Part shown: positions 24,821 through 37,840 of the stretch, one piece after another | How the letters are laid out: each line of letters starts with the position of its first letter | Numbering within the stretch: position 1 is the stretch's first letter | Assembly (NCBI RefSeq): GCF_014898815.1 | Contig: NW_026515445.1 | Coordinates: 930,001-994,000, forward strand | DNA from: Panonychus citri | Taxonomy: Eukaryota > Arthropoda > Arachnida > Trombidiformes > Tetranychidae | Length of the DNA stretch: 64,000 nt | Direction of reading: 5' to 3' | Notes under the pieces: generated by a model | What the model was told of the DNA's origin: nothing | Seen by the model: only the letters and a program-made list of their open reading frames with translations | Databases searched by the model: none | Program-made: the position numbers and the translations under genes

Positions 24821-27800
24821 TTAGAAAAGTAATAAATCCAGTTTGAGATAAACAACCGGATTAAGATTTTCTTGGATCATTTTATCGATGCTTTTCAATT
24901 TGTATGCTTTGGTCAAGGGTCGAGCTGATGTTCGGCTTATTTCATCGGCTAAATCATCGAGCGCAATTGAAGTTTGTCCAATGAGTACTAAGGAAAGAAA
25001 TGAAAACAAGAAGAAGAAATAATCAAATTAAAAAGATGTAATTACGATTGGATGTAAATACTCACAATCAGGAGCGAAAGGATCTTCATCGAAACAACTG
25101 ATTGAGAGACAAGTATTTCTTAATGGTTCTTTCAAGATGAATTGCATTGAGTAATTCCAATTGGCGGTGAAAAGTGTCAACTTGTTTCCGTGCGAATTGA
25201 ACTTATCATTAGACATTGGAAAACATGATCGGGCCACTTTGGTTTCGGATATTTGTCGATGGGACGATTGGTCGGAAAATTTGTCACCAACACTGACCCG
25301 ACAGTAACTGTTTAGGGTCTCGTTACGAGTGAACAATTGAACTGCTTCGAGGACAGTTACAAGTAGCCTTCCGATACCAGTTCCAGGAGAATCATCTGAA
25401 ATTTAATATTGAAATGAGAGAAAACAATTAGTTAAACTATATTGTTTAAAGTTTTTATTCCAATTAATTTACTTGGACCGAAGTAACTTTTCCGTTGGCC
25501 AAGTTTCTCAATGTACTCATGTTTAGCTGAGTTTATGATTCTAATCCAATTGTTACGATCATTGTGAGATGTTGCTTTGAAAGTGTATGTGCGATCAGAT
25601 GATTTAAGTTTCAAGATGAAAGTTAAACTTTCAGATGATGAGGATGCTGAAGATAAAGTAGATGAAGATGTGTTGGTGGCTGTAGATGAGGTTGCAAGAG
25701 AAAGTACTGGAAATGATGATGAAGATAAAACTATTGGCGATGAAGTTGAACGTAAACCATTGGGTGTCGAGGAAATGTCATCAACCAATTCCATGTCATT
25801 CAAAAGTATTGGCCTTTTGTACATTCGGTACGAGTTGGATAGTCCTTTGTCCGAAGCCCAGAGATTATTGAACCGAATCGATTGATTGACCGGGACAGTG
25901 AGTAATAAGAAATCATTGAAAAGAAAGGCGACCAGCTCTTTGCCGCTGTTCACCTTGATTAGATAGCCCGAATTAAGTATCAATCGAGGTCCCATGAATT
26001 TGGTCATTGAGTTAAAACGAATGATCTGATCGATGCCGTCACATTTGACGTGACCTTGAATCCAATCGAGTCGCTCCTCGTTCTCTTGAGATCTACATGC
26101 TTCGTTAACAGAGTCACATAAACTCTGAGCCAATTCGTAAGCTCGTTCACAAGATTCACGGTCAAGATGATCGGACGGAGTATTGGATAAAATTTTCTTT
26201 ATCACCAAAGGATATTTAGTAATTCTTTGCATTGGTTTGAGTAGATAAGCACCTAATGGTAGGCCATTTGTTTTCTTGTTCATAGAACATTTTTTTGCCA
26301 CTTCTCGAAAAGCTTCATCGGTTTCCGACATTTTCTGCAACAATTTAGCGGCTTTTAATTGGTGACTACAGAATCCGATGTAAATATCAACCATGCCAGG
26401 AATATGATTAACAATTATATCACCGATCATCTCAATGTTACCATCACAGTTTTGCAGATAATAAGCTCGGCGGTCAATCAGTGATTTCAGAAAGATTGAA
26501 TTGTAATCAAGAAGAGATGACCAATTAAGGAAAATCTTATTCAACGATTCAGCAGGAATTACATTGGACCGTCGTAACGGCTTCTCGAAAACGTCGATAA
26601 TAATTCTTAAATCATGAACATAAGCCTCTTCGGTTACAATTAATTCTTGAATTGGTTTTTGTCTCGCATCTTCTGTCGTTGTTGATTCGGTTCCATTGTT
26701 GATAAATAAATTGTTCAATTGATTGCCAATGTCTATTGGACTTTCATCTAATAAAGGTAAACAAAAACAAGAAGAAAAAAATAAGATAAAATCAATGGAC
26801 AATTTTTAATTGTGAACAATTAAAAGCTTGATAATAAAAGGACAAAATTTGTATTCTTGTAAGATAAATCAAATTTGTTATTGCTCAAGATTTAGATTTA
26901 GATGTGAGTACATTGTAGTCGCGTTTCAATCCAGTAATTATTATTATTATTATCACAACAAAAGGTATTAATTAGTTAATTGTTTAGTTCAAATGGAATC
27001 GAGTGTGAATGAAGAAGCAGGAATGAGAAAACGAAACTTGATTAACTCTATTGATTTTCAAAAGAAATTAAGTGATGAAGTACTTGGTTTGTTGCTCATT
27101 TTTGTTTGCAGGTTAAATTGTTGTTGATGATGTTGATTAATTAGTTAATTGTTCCAGTATTATTTTGGACCATATCTTATATATTATGTTGACATTTTCT
27201 TGTATGAGTGATGATAATTGTTTTATGAACAATTAAACTAAACAGTGTCATGAAAACCTCTTTCTCTCATTCTTAATTACTTAAAGTCAAATTTAACATT
27301 GAAATTTGTTTTCTATTAATATTAATCATTGTGTGTATGTGTGTGTTAATTGTGATTGAGAGGATTCAGAGATTCACTTTACCACAGTTGCTTTTTTCAT
27401 GATTGACTAAATTACGTTAATGTTTTTGGGAAGGTGAGTTGTTTTGATTGAGAGGTAAATTAAAAGTGATAGAAAACAAAAATAACAATTAAACATGAGG
27501 AAGGAGAGACCCACTGATCAACAATCAAACAATCAAATTAGTTAGAATCAGCAAAAAAAAAAAGGAGAAAAGGGAAAACAACTAATCATTAATTATAATT
27601 ACTTTAAATAACAAGCCAGCACATTGAAGTGTTTCTGTTAATTGTAATTCCAGAGGTGTTTTTTTTTCGGATTATTTGTATGAGGGAGGGTAAATTGCGA
27701 TTGAGAAATAAGGTGATTCTTTGGGTGTTACGGGAAACGAAAATTGTAGACGTACAAATGATATGAGACGAATTGAGAGAGAAAGAACAAGGTGAGCCTG

Positions 27801-30800
27801 AGGTGTAACAATTAGCGGGAAGGAGATGAGAAAATAAAAATATTTGGAAAGAGCAATAGAAATGGATAACAAAGGGTCAAATTTGGTCATAAGTAGGGGC
27901 AATGAGAAGAGCATTGAAATACCAGGGATAACTTTGAATGGAAGGGATAAAACAACTAAAGACATGGTGTAATTCAATCATTATTATCACCATTGATGGT
28001 AATTATGGAGATAAACATTTGGGGTAATTAACACTGGAGGAGGTTGATGATTGTGTTGAAATAAACGGCTAAATAAAATTAATCTCTATGGTTTGTTTTG
28101 TCACTAGAACAGAAAACAAAAATTACAAAGGATTGCATTTCCTTCATCTATGGCACATCACAAGTATTACAAGGTGAACTTAAAGTTAGAAGTAATTTAA
28201 AAGTTATATGCATTTTCTGTTGATAAACAAATAGTAATAATAGTTGAATTTTTGATGGAAATATTTCTAATAAATACTCAACTGACTTGAAGATACTTGT
28301 ATATACTGATGACAGAAACAAAGTTACAAAAACTTAATGGCAAAGAAAAAGATTTTAGCTCAAGAGAAACGAAGACTAGAAGCGGTGGCAAACGGGCTTA
28401 AAGAGCAATAGGGAATAGGGAGAGTGGAAGGAGGCAGGGAAGAGAGAAGATGGTGATTTATGGTTGGATTGTGTGTTAAGTAAGGTATAACTTCCTGGTA
28501 AACTATTATTCAAAATTTGGCAAGAAAATCAAAACAACTTCTTGTCAATGGAAGCAAAACGAAATTCAAAACACAAGAAAAACTAAGATATGCAAGAGAA
28601 AGATAGAAAATGACAGATAGAGTGTGTGTGAGAGAGAGAGGGAGATAAATATGTATATATAAATGTATAGACAGAATTGGATTTGATAAATACAGGTGAT
28701 GATCTAGTTTTCTTTTCCAGAGAGGATACAAGACACTCGCACACACATCACTTAACGATCAGCAAAAAAAAAGGGAATAAAAGATCTGGTAGTTGATTCA
28801 TAAATCATCTTCATAATCATCATTGTTTTTGGGAGAGATGAAATTAAAAGTTGTGATAATTAATGGTTGTGTCCATATATTTTTTTCCAGCAAAGAAGTC
28901 AAAGATTATGGCCATGAATTGTGTGACTAGTGGGTCTCTCTCGTTCCCGTTAATTATTGCCTCTAGAGCCTCTATTGTGTGTCAATTTTCTTAATCGCTA
29001 AAGATCCTCCTAAAATATGGAGAAGGAAAAAATCCGCTTTAGAATATTAATCAACTTCTAGAAGAGCAGCAATTAATTGCAATTATTAAGGGGAAAGGTA
29101 GAGAGGTAATGACTATCTTAGCATTCAGTTTAAAGGGAACGACAAACAAATAAACAACAAAACAGAAACGAAAACGAAAACACTCAACTGTTGATGCTAA
29201 GATAGACAAATTAAGAAATAAAACTTAATTAAAAAGAGAAAACTAATTATTCTTGATCAACGAAAATCTATGGAAAACTAAAATGTAAACAAAGATGCCA
29301 ATTGAATATTATTGAATAACATTTATCAACAATTAACTTACATCTACTAAAATTTGCATCAGCCAAGCTTTGAACATAATTGGATGGGAAAACTCCGATT
29401 GTATTGGTTGATTCTAATTGCCCTTTCCACCAAGTAGGATCGTCTTTAGAAAGTACTTTAATCACTTCGTTAGCTTGAAAACTAAGTTCATCATCTTGTT
29501 GAGCCGCGAACGGGTACAAAGATATGACTTTCTCTGAAGTTGATAATTCAAGGAGGGGAATCGGAAAGCATAAAATTAGGTTAAATGAATAAAATTATAA
29601 AATTAGGATTAAAATGAAACATGACAGGAATTGAGAACTTTAGACTAGAGATAGTGAAAGAAACCTTTAAATTCAATGAGATAGAAAGGAAGGTGAACAA
29701 ACATGGTGAATTAAATGATTAGCTAAAGGTAATTAGTAGAGATAATTAGGATAATTTAAGGATGGGAATTTAAGACGTGAAAGTCGGACAGTTAGTAGAG
29801 TTTAGTAGAAGTAGGAAAAGCCATAATTTTAGCAGCTATAGATATTGTAACAGGGGGTAAATTAAATACCAATTGCTTCATTTTCAGCTCTATTAGGATC
29901 CGGTGTTGAACGAGCTGAACTTCCTCCAGAACCTGCACCAGAACCAGATAATGATTTGACATACGATGCAGGGAACCAGCCAACTTGACGTTTTTGACCT
30001 TTAACCTGAGTTTCTCCTTCCCACCAACCAGAAGTGTTCTTTTTACGAACTTGAATCAATTGATCCTTTTCTAAACTTAATTGCTCCGGACCAGTAGCTT
30101 TATAAGGAGCTATGACACGAACGATTTCCGGCTTTTTCAGTTTACCCTTCTGTAAATATGAGAGTAAAAAGAGACGATAAAAAGTAATGTTAATTTAAAT
30201 GAAAAAACAAAAACTATCAATAAGAGGGAGTTAAACAAATTTTAACATGGTGAATAGTTACATTCAGATAAAATACAATCTAAATTAGTAAATAAAAACC
30301 AAACAATTAAATTAATGTTTATCATTAACGCCCTTCTGATATTTACAATAGCATAGAAAGGTTTCATTTAAGGCTGCATCCAACTATTAGATTATTTAGC
30401 TTGTTTAAATTAAATACTATTAACATCATTGGAAAGAGAAAAAGGCTTCTAAAAACAAATCATTCAAGTTTAAAAGGTAAATAAGAAAAATAAATGGCAT
30501 TCAAATGGTTAGGTTAATTAGTTGAAAATTGAGCATAATCATGAAAGTTAATGATTAGAATTGACCTTTAGTCTGGGACTGTCCACTGAACGAGCTGGAC
30601 TAGCCCCAAGATCAAACCGTGAAGGAGCATCTGAATCCTTCCTCTGAATTGTGGTAAGCAATTGAAGAAATTGAAAATTAAATGGTTAGTAAATCGAGAA
30701 GACGATGGAAAATTAATTAATCAATTGTTTTACCTCTAAACTCATGTTCTTTGTCATCGGTGGGGCGAGTTGAGGAGCAAATCCTGATGGTAAAGGCTGA

Positions 30801-33415
30801 AGAGAAGGAAATTAACGAGAGATTATTAAATTTCATCTATTGTGATTAGATTAACTTACCAATTCTTCAACCGTAGCTTCTCGGACATAATTAGAAGGAA
30901 ATATTCCAATTCGATTAGGAATAATTTCTCCTGTCCACCAATCTCCTTCTTTTTTAACTACTTTGATTATCTCACCACCTTCGAATGCAAGATCACCAGG
31001 TTCTTGTGACTGGAACGGATACATTGCTACATGATAAATAGGCTCTAAATCGGTTTCCGATGCAACATTTCCTGTAATTGGTTTAACAAATGATTTAGGA
31101 AGCCAACCCCTTCTGTCAACAATTTCTCCTAATAACCAATCATCTTTATGCTGTTTAACACTGATTATATCTCCTTTGTTGATTGTCAAGTGATTAGGTT
31201 CTGTTGCAGACCATTGATACAACACAACGGCATTTACGGGGAAACTTCGTGCACTAATGTCAATGTAAGGTTCTGATGTGGTTGCGGTTGTGGTTGTAGT
31301 TGTGGTTGTGGTAATTTGTGGAGTCAGATCAGCAAAGCCTGTGGTTAAATCTGTCGGTTTTGTAGTATCAAATAAATTAGATTGATTTCCGAATCCATTA
31401 TCAGTTGCCAGTTGAGAGGTTGGGAAATCATTAGACGTGGATACAAAACCAGATTCGAGAGGTTCAACATAAGCTTCAGGAAACCAACCAATTTTGCCAT
31501 TTAATTCACCTTGAAGCCAACCTGGTGCCGCACTTGGATCTGGTCTAACAATGATTATGTCACCATCTTGAATTGTCAACTCATCTTGAGATCGAGCTTC
31601 GAAAGCAAAAACTACACGATATTTTGTACCACTGTCTGAGTTTGTAGTGGATGTTGTTGTTGCAGGGAAACTTGCAGAAAAGTCGGTCGGGAAAGCATCG
31701 AAATTAGAATTGGTATCGGTGGTTGGCCAAGCACTATCACTGACGCTATTCCAAGCGTCTCCTTGGTCATTCCAAGCATTTTCCAAAACTTTTCTTTCTG
31801 GAACACCTTTCGCAACAATTTCTTTCGCCGTCTCCAGTTTGCGATCATAACCTTCTTGTAAAATTTTCACTTTGCTTAATAACGCTTCAAATTTTTCCTT
31901 CAATTCCTTAAATTCAGCACTTTTATGCTGCATGTCCTGGATTTTGGCTTCTCTCTCCTTCTCACATTCTTCAATCTGTGTTTTAAGTTGACAAATCTTG
32001 ATCTTCTTATTTTGTAGGGCAAACTGAGCAGAGTCAGTGATACCTGTGACATTGTTCATGGTTAAATCTTTCAACTGAGCAGAAAGAGTAATTTTATCTT
32101 GTTCAATCAAAAGTTGACGATCTTGTAAGGTTTTCATTTGTGCTTTAAGGAAATTAATCTCTTTCAATTTGACATCTCGTTCAGTCCTCATTTTGTCAAT
32201 GTCAGATTTTGAATCGGTCACTTTTTTCCTTGTATCATTAACTTGCTCTTGCAGTTGGTTAAATTGATTACAAACTTGTTCATAATCTATCATCAAACTC
32301 TTCTTCTTATTCTTTAATTGGGCAGCAGTTTCTTGTTCTTGATTAAGCATCTCTTGTTTTCGTTGATTCTCCCATTCAATCATTCTCTGACGTTCCATTT
32401 CTCTTCTTGCCGCTTCTCTTAGTTCCAATTGTTTACGACGCTCTTCCTCCTTTGCAGCTTCCACTTCTCTTTGTTTTTGCAGTTGTCTTTCCATCTCTAA
32501 CTGTTTCCGTTTCTCTTGTTCCAAACGAATTTTTTCCCTTTTCTCAAACTCTTCTCTCTCTTTACGTTCTCTCTCCTCTTGTTGTCTCCTTTGCTGTTCC
32601 AATAACATTTGACGACGTCTGTCTAACTCGGCTTGCCCTTTTTCAAAATTCTCTCTTCTTTTATCTTCAAAAGTAGTAATGCTACCCTTTCGACTATTGG
32701 GAGCAGAACTCTCCTCGTCGAGAGCTCCAATTAAATCAACCGACGTAGCAGGTCCAACAGCAGCAAGTGTTGATTGTGACCCACTAGATGATCGCCTTCG
32801 TAAACTGGGTGGGATCAACTCTGGAGGTAGTACATTAGGCAATGGGGTACCGGCTTTAACCATATCAATAAGATGCGTCGCCAGGACAAATTCATCACAT
32901 GTTAATCTACCATCAACATCAACATCCGCTAAGGCCCAAATATTAGCTAACATTGCTTGCGGAAGACCTGATTGAAGAAGGATATTTCTAGCTTGGGCTC
33001 CCGTAAGGTAGCCTGTTCTAGTACGATCATGATAGTTAAATAATTGGGTATACTTCAATTTTGAAGGTTGTGGAATGGCCCATTCGGTAAGCACTGGAGT
33101 AGTAACAGCACTGGGTTTCCTTTGACTTGGGGGAACAAGATCAGGAGGTAATGTAATAGGCAACTGTTCACCCCGCTGAACACATTCTATTAGATGATTT
33201 GCAAGGATAAATTCTTCAAGAGTAAGACGTCCATCAACATCTACATCAGCTAAACCCCAAATATTAGCTAATAACTGCTGAGATAGACCAGATTGAAGTA
33301 AAATATCTCTCGCTTGAGCACCGGAGATAAAACCAGTTCGTCCTGTGTCAGTTTTATTAAATAGTTGTGTATATTTTGCACGAGTTGGTAAAGGGATTGA
33401 CCAATCGATGATCAT
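24821..33415 (-). CDS. ITSN: Intersectin, long form (EH-EH-coiled coil-5xSH3-DH-PH-C2)
   Basis: Exons 33415-30860, 30796-30734, 30643-30566, 30149-29870, 29533-29342, 26747-25473, 25395-25066, 24987-24821 give 1,646 residues in perfect frame. Intersectin is an endocytic scaffold linking coat, dynamin and actin machinery; its DH-PH part activates Cdc42 (known). Domains: EH1 about 1-95, EH2 about 105-205, both with EF-hand loops (DVDVDGRLT) and the NPF-pocket Trp; charged coiled coil about 245-545; SH3A-C about 597-846; SH3D about 907-968; SH3E about 997-1050; DH about 1080-1270; PH about 1290-1470; C2 to the end. Human ITSN1-L has 1,721 residues. Drosophila Dap160 and C. elegans ITSN-1 lack DH-PH-C2, so the long form here is notable. 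A 2.6-kb intron separates SH3E from DH. The start follows an AG, so an upstream non-coding exon is possible. Confidence 0.96.
26748..29341 (-). other. Large intersectin intron between SH3E and DH exons
   Basis: At 2,594 nt it is by far the longest intron of the gene. Reading through the SH3E donor adds about 25 residues and stops at 29268, which would give a short isoform ending after SH3E, as in vertebrate ITSN-S. No domain-bearing open frame is seen inside. Composition is AT-rich with GA-rich patches. Confidence 0.6.
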
Positions 33416-33966
33416 ACTAAATGAGATAACAATTGTTAGGATAACAGAATAAAGTAAAGAAAAGGTTCAAATGAAAGAAAAGGTTCACCAATAAAAGGAA
33501 TTAACCTAATTGATGATAAATCAACTGGGATAATGGTTAATAATCAAACTGAACAACAATCAATCAATGATGATTCATCACGATGAGAACATAAAGAGAG
33601 ACAGAAAAAGAAAGAGACAAATTTACTTCTTTAATTTTGTTCTCTTTTACTTCTTTCAAAAAAAGCGCCAAATTGAAAAAGAAAATTAAGTTTACAGTTA
33701 AATGGAAAATTTAATTTCTCTTCTTTGATTACGATTAATGGAATGAAAATTATTCTTTTCATGTGAAATTACAATTTGGTAAAGCTCATCAGTTTCATTG
33801 ATTAGGAATTCATGGGAAATAATTGATACATTTGATTTTGGATAAGAAAAGCTCATTGAACCATTTTAGCTTTGATTTGGTTAATTGGATTGATGATTAG
33901 TTGAATTTTTCAATTTTCATTGTTGATTTGATTGGGTGAGTATATTTGGGAATTTGATTGTTTCAT

Positions 33967-34717
33967 TTAAACGTAGGTTCGAATGTAAGTTTGACTTGTG
34001 GCAAAAGGATTGTCACCTTTGGTCATCCATTCATGGATCATTTTTAAACGCTCATCGGGATGCTTTTTGATTGCTTTCGATTGATTTGATTTTCATTTTC
34101 TGATCGACCTTTTTTTTCAATTTTAATTGTCTTGAAGAGACGATTTTCCCAATTCATGGATTTCCGATGAGCTTTGAAAAAAGGGTTTGAATGAATGGTC
34201 GCAACTCCGTCCAAGGTAAACGAAGGCTTTTCCATCAAAACATGACGAACAACAATCGGCTGATTTTGCTTTTGTTTGGCGTAAATTTTTTTAATCACTT
34301 GGGCTTTAATTACATCCTGGCTTCGAGAAACAACTTCTTTATCATTCGCTTTGAAAATTGATTGTCCATTTGATTCCAATTCGGTTTTTTCGTCCATTTT
34401 CTGTAAACAAAAATCAAAACAAAATGAAACGAAAACAAAACAAATCAGATGAGCAAAAAGTGATAACAAAACAAAACAATTAGCAGACAATTAACACAAA
34501 CAACTTAAAGAGTGATTGTCGGTGACAGTCAAACATCAACAATCGAATGTTTAAAGTTAAATTGTTTCATGTTAACCAATTAACGAAATTGTTTCGATTA
34601 CTATTTGAAGAAAAAGCTTCTCACCTTTTGAATGTAGTTAATCACTTTCTCTTTATCTTGATCATTTTCCTTTTCCATTGCTTTCATTGCTCTTCGTCCT
34701 CCTCCCATGAAGTTCAT
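33967..34717 (-). CDS. Unrecognised ~175-aa basic protein, one apparent frameshift
   Basis: Exon 1 34717-34625 (31 codons, start MNFMGGGRRAMKAM) joins exon 2 34400-33967 through a clean donor and a TTTACAG acceptor. The protein is rich in Lys, Glu, Asn and Gln, with no signal peptide or membrane segment; a second Met lies four codons in. In exon 2 the frame breaks at a run of five T (34064-34068): with six, the protein continues for about 25 residues (KHPDERLKMIHEWMTKGDN and on) to a TAA at 33967; without it, translation ends at 34044. The restored tail looks more protein-like than the unbroken one. A 35-nt intron would also restore frame but has poor sites and is shorter than any other intron here (minimum 55). 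I do not recognise the family. It lies between Eps15-like and intersectin on the same strand, about 510 and 550 bp from their reading frames. Confidence 0.6.
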
Positions 34718-35224
34718 GTTGATACAATTAACGAATAAATTGAAACTATTAACAATTAAAAGTAGAATTTAAAAATATTGTTGACAATTAAAATGTAAAC
34801 AAAACAGAAACAAGTGATTGGGACAAAACGAAGATTAAAATTAAAAAGAAAAAGCTTCTTCTTTTCCTTTTAAATGTTCACCTTAATCAGGTTAGAAAAA
34901 GCTAATTGTCGTTATTGTTGATTGAAAATGAAAGAAGCTTTAATTGTGTTCGGTAATTTGTTCCAACAATCAAGTTGGTTAATAAACATAATTTTCGTTT
35001 GTTTTTGTTTTATGGCAAAAGTGCAATTTCTGTGCAATTGATTAAAAGTGTCAACATGATACAGTTAATTGTCTGGATATAATTTCAATCAACAAGGATT
35101 AATAATAATATAATTATTGGCTTGACTTTTGTTAAAAATAATAAATTGTTGTAACTTTTTGTGGTAAATTTAGGATTTGGCAATTAGGTAAATGATGTCA
35201 AAGTGTTCAGATGAGATCAGCAAT

Positions 35225-37445
35225 TTAATTGAAGGCATCAAATTGTGAATGAAACGGTGATTGTCCAGTTGATTGTCCGAAATCAGTTCCCTGTCTTGAT
35301 GATGAGCTCATTCTTGCAATTGATGCTAAGGTTGCATAAGGATCCACTGGTTTCGGCATTTCGACCTGAATTGTTTCAAGAAAATAATTAATTTGGGATA
35401 AATTATTCAATCATATTAGTGAAAAATTAATTCATCTTATCTGAATTATACTCGGATGATCAAGATGATTAAGTTGGTGGTGAGTGAAGCAGATGATTAG
35501 TTGAACACGTTTGATTAACAGCAATTGATCAACAATGGAGGCGTAAAAGCATTTGTTAGATGATTATAATTAAATAGGGACAATTAAGGTGGTTAAGCAA
35601 AGGTTTTTGTTTAGCGAGTAAGCAATTGTAATTAGTTTATTAGTATTGATGGTGGTGGTTGATTGCAGACAATTAAGAGAAAGTATTAGAAGGGAAAATA
35701 GAAATGAAATAAAGCAACAGTAATAATCAATTAATTAGAATAGACTAAAGTTGTACAATCACTAACAGAAAGATTTAAATTATGGAGGTGATTAGGATTA
35801 ACTATTTCAATTGGGACATTTTGAGGTAAAATTAAATCACAAAGAATTAGTTTCACTCGATACACAATCGGTTGATATACTAATTACAATAAACAAAAAG
35901 GTCGCAAATTGATGTTTACAATTTGACATTTCAAGTTGAATTTTTTGTTTGTTTCTCTCCTCGAATTAAGTAAATGACTCAATTAACCGAAGCAATTAGA
36001 TCAATGTAATATTTTTACCGCTTCAGTTACTAGATGATTTACTGTACCTGATCAAAATTAGCAAAATCAGCGAAATTATTAGAGCCAAAAGCGTCAAAAT
36101 TACTGGTTGACGAGGAATTGGTTGTATCGGCATTGGATGCGAATGGGTCATCAACCGCCGAGCCCCAAGGGTCACCTGATTTCTTGAAGGGATCGGCTGC
36201 AAGGTCAATCAATCCCGATGGTGGTGCGGGTCTTGGAGGTGGTGCTTTATTTCCGGGTTTAGGTGGCGCAGGTCTTGGTGGTGGTGCTTTGCTTTTCTTT
36301 GGTGGTAATTCGGGTGCAGGACTTTCAGATCGTGAGGTTGGTGCATGGATGCTAGAAAATGGATCAGCTCCGAAAGGATCAGTCACCGAAATCTGTTACA
36401 GGGAGAAAATTAAAATGAAAACATTAATTGTGTTGGAATTAAAATGGAAATCAAATTGGTTCATTTGTGTTGTACATACATTGCGATTGTTGAAAGATGA
36501 ATTGTTGAAAGCGGAATCAAAAGCTGAGGATTTTATCCCGGAAGCATCAAGAGGTGAAGTAAAATTGTCGTTTGCAAAGAAATTGTCACTTGCTAAATTA
36601 TCCTTTTTGAATGGATCATCTAAAATAGAAATCAAGAGAAATGATTGTGAGAAATTAATTCTACCCAGAGATTAGAGTCTTAACTTTACCATCGTTAAAA
36701 GGATCTTCTCCTGCGAATGGGTCAGTTTGAAATTCGTTTCCAAGTGACATGAAACCGGCATCTTTGTCCATGAATGATCCCGACTCAAAGTCATCTTTGT
36801 TTTCAGAAAATTCTGAGATAATTTCATTCGGTGTTATTGGTCTCCAATGATACCATTCAACTTGTCGATATCCTTGGCATTTATGGAGGATTCTAATTCG
36901 CTATTACCATTCTCCAGGCGTTTTTCGTACTCTTCAAGATGAACAAGTTTCACTTTATACTGACTAATTTGTAGTTGATTGTTGGTTAAATTTCCAGATA
37001 AAGAATCAACTGTCTTTTTTGCTTCGGTTAATTTGCTTTGTAATTGCTGTTCTTCTGATCTGAGTTCATCCAATTCACGTTTTTTGGTGCTAAGTTCAGT
37101 TTCCTGAACCTCTATTTTATCCTTCAGCTCATCAATTTGGGTTCTAAGACATTCAACCTAAAGGTCAAATTGGATTAAATCAATTGAAATCGAAATTGAT
37201 AAATCAAAATTGTTTGTCCCAAGTTCAAAGGATAAATTAAAGTGAAAAAGACAAACCTGGTTACTCATATCATCCAACCTTTTCTTGGCCTCCAATTTTT
37301 GATTCTCTAATTGTTTGATCATTTGGTAAAGTGTTTCCAATTCATTTTGCAGAATTTTAATCTCACTCTGCTTTAAACGAATATTAATTTCCAATTGATT
37401 AACTGAGATTTCCTCAGGAACCGTTGGATTGGAAATCGCATACAT
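35225..37445 (-). CDS. Eps15: Eps15-like endocytic adaptor lacking EH domains
   Basis: Exons 37445-37257, 37157-36690 (with a break), 36619-36480, 36392-36048, 35365-35225. Residues 10-165 form the Eps15-type coiled coil (NELETLYQMIKQLENQKLEA, then DELKDKIEVQETELSTKKRE). The rest is a DPF-repeat region (about seven DPF and one DPW, AP-2 appendage ligands) with a proline-rich insert (PPPRPAPPKP) and a Phe/Asp/Ala-rich tail. Canonical Eps15 (about 900 residues) has three N-terminal EH domains; none is present here, and the 395 bp between its ATG and the divergent Ig-like gene cannot hold them. No ubiquitin-interacting motif is seen at the C-terminus. Near 36,840 the frame needs one extra base (about 427 residues), or a 41-nt intron 36853-36813 (413 residues). 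Intersectin lies downstream on the same strand; in other animals the two proteins form a complex (known). Confidence 0.85.
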
Positions 37446-37840
37446 GGTAACCTATTGATAGACAACAAATGTAAACAAACAATCTGAGAGTAACAATTGT
37501 CGCTACTCTGTGGGGACAAAGAGAAGAGACAAAATTTAAGGTTAGTTAACATTTTCGATTAAACAATCAACATATTGAGAGCAATCAACTTACCTAAAAC
37601 AATGTGAACAAATTAGTTAATCACCTTAATCAATTTGGTCTTCGATTGACAATCACAACTCAATTTCCAGATCTCAAATGAACAAAATGAGCCTTGGTTA
37701 CCATGCGAAACCATAACTATCCAAGTAAGCGGCAATTTCCAATTAATTATTTTCTGAAAGGAAAAAAATAAAACCAACTGATCAATTGTTAATCATTCGA
37801 TCAATTTAAAGTACAATTAACTATTCAAGATTGAATTATC

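Noticed and set aside
25577..25885. Acidic plus-strand frame
   Set aside because: Antisense of the Ser-rich PH insert of intersectin.
27672..28746. Two hydrophobic minus-strand frames inside the large intersectin intron
   Set aside because: They read Leu/Ser/Ile from GA-rich and AT-rich DNA and have no recognisable family; a nested gene is not supported.
34069..34125. 35-nt intron in the unknown gene
   Set aside because: Poor donor (GTCGAT) and acceptor, and shorter than any other intron here; a missing base in a homopolymer is simpler.
36118..36675. 185-codon plus-strand frame rich in Gly/Ala
   Set aside because: Antisense of the Pro-rich and DPF region of the Eps15-like gene, which has introns and homology on the other strand.
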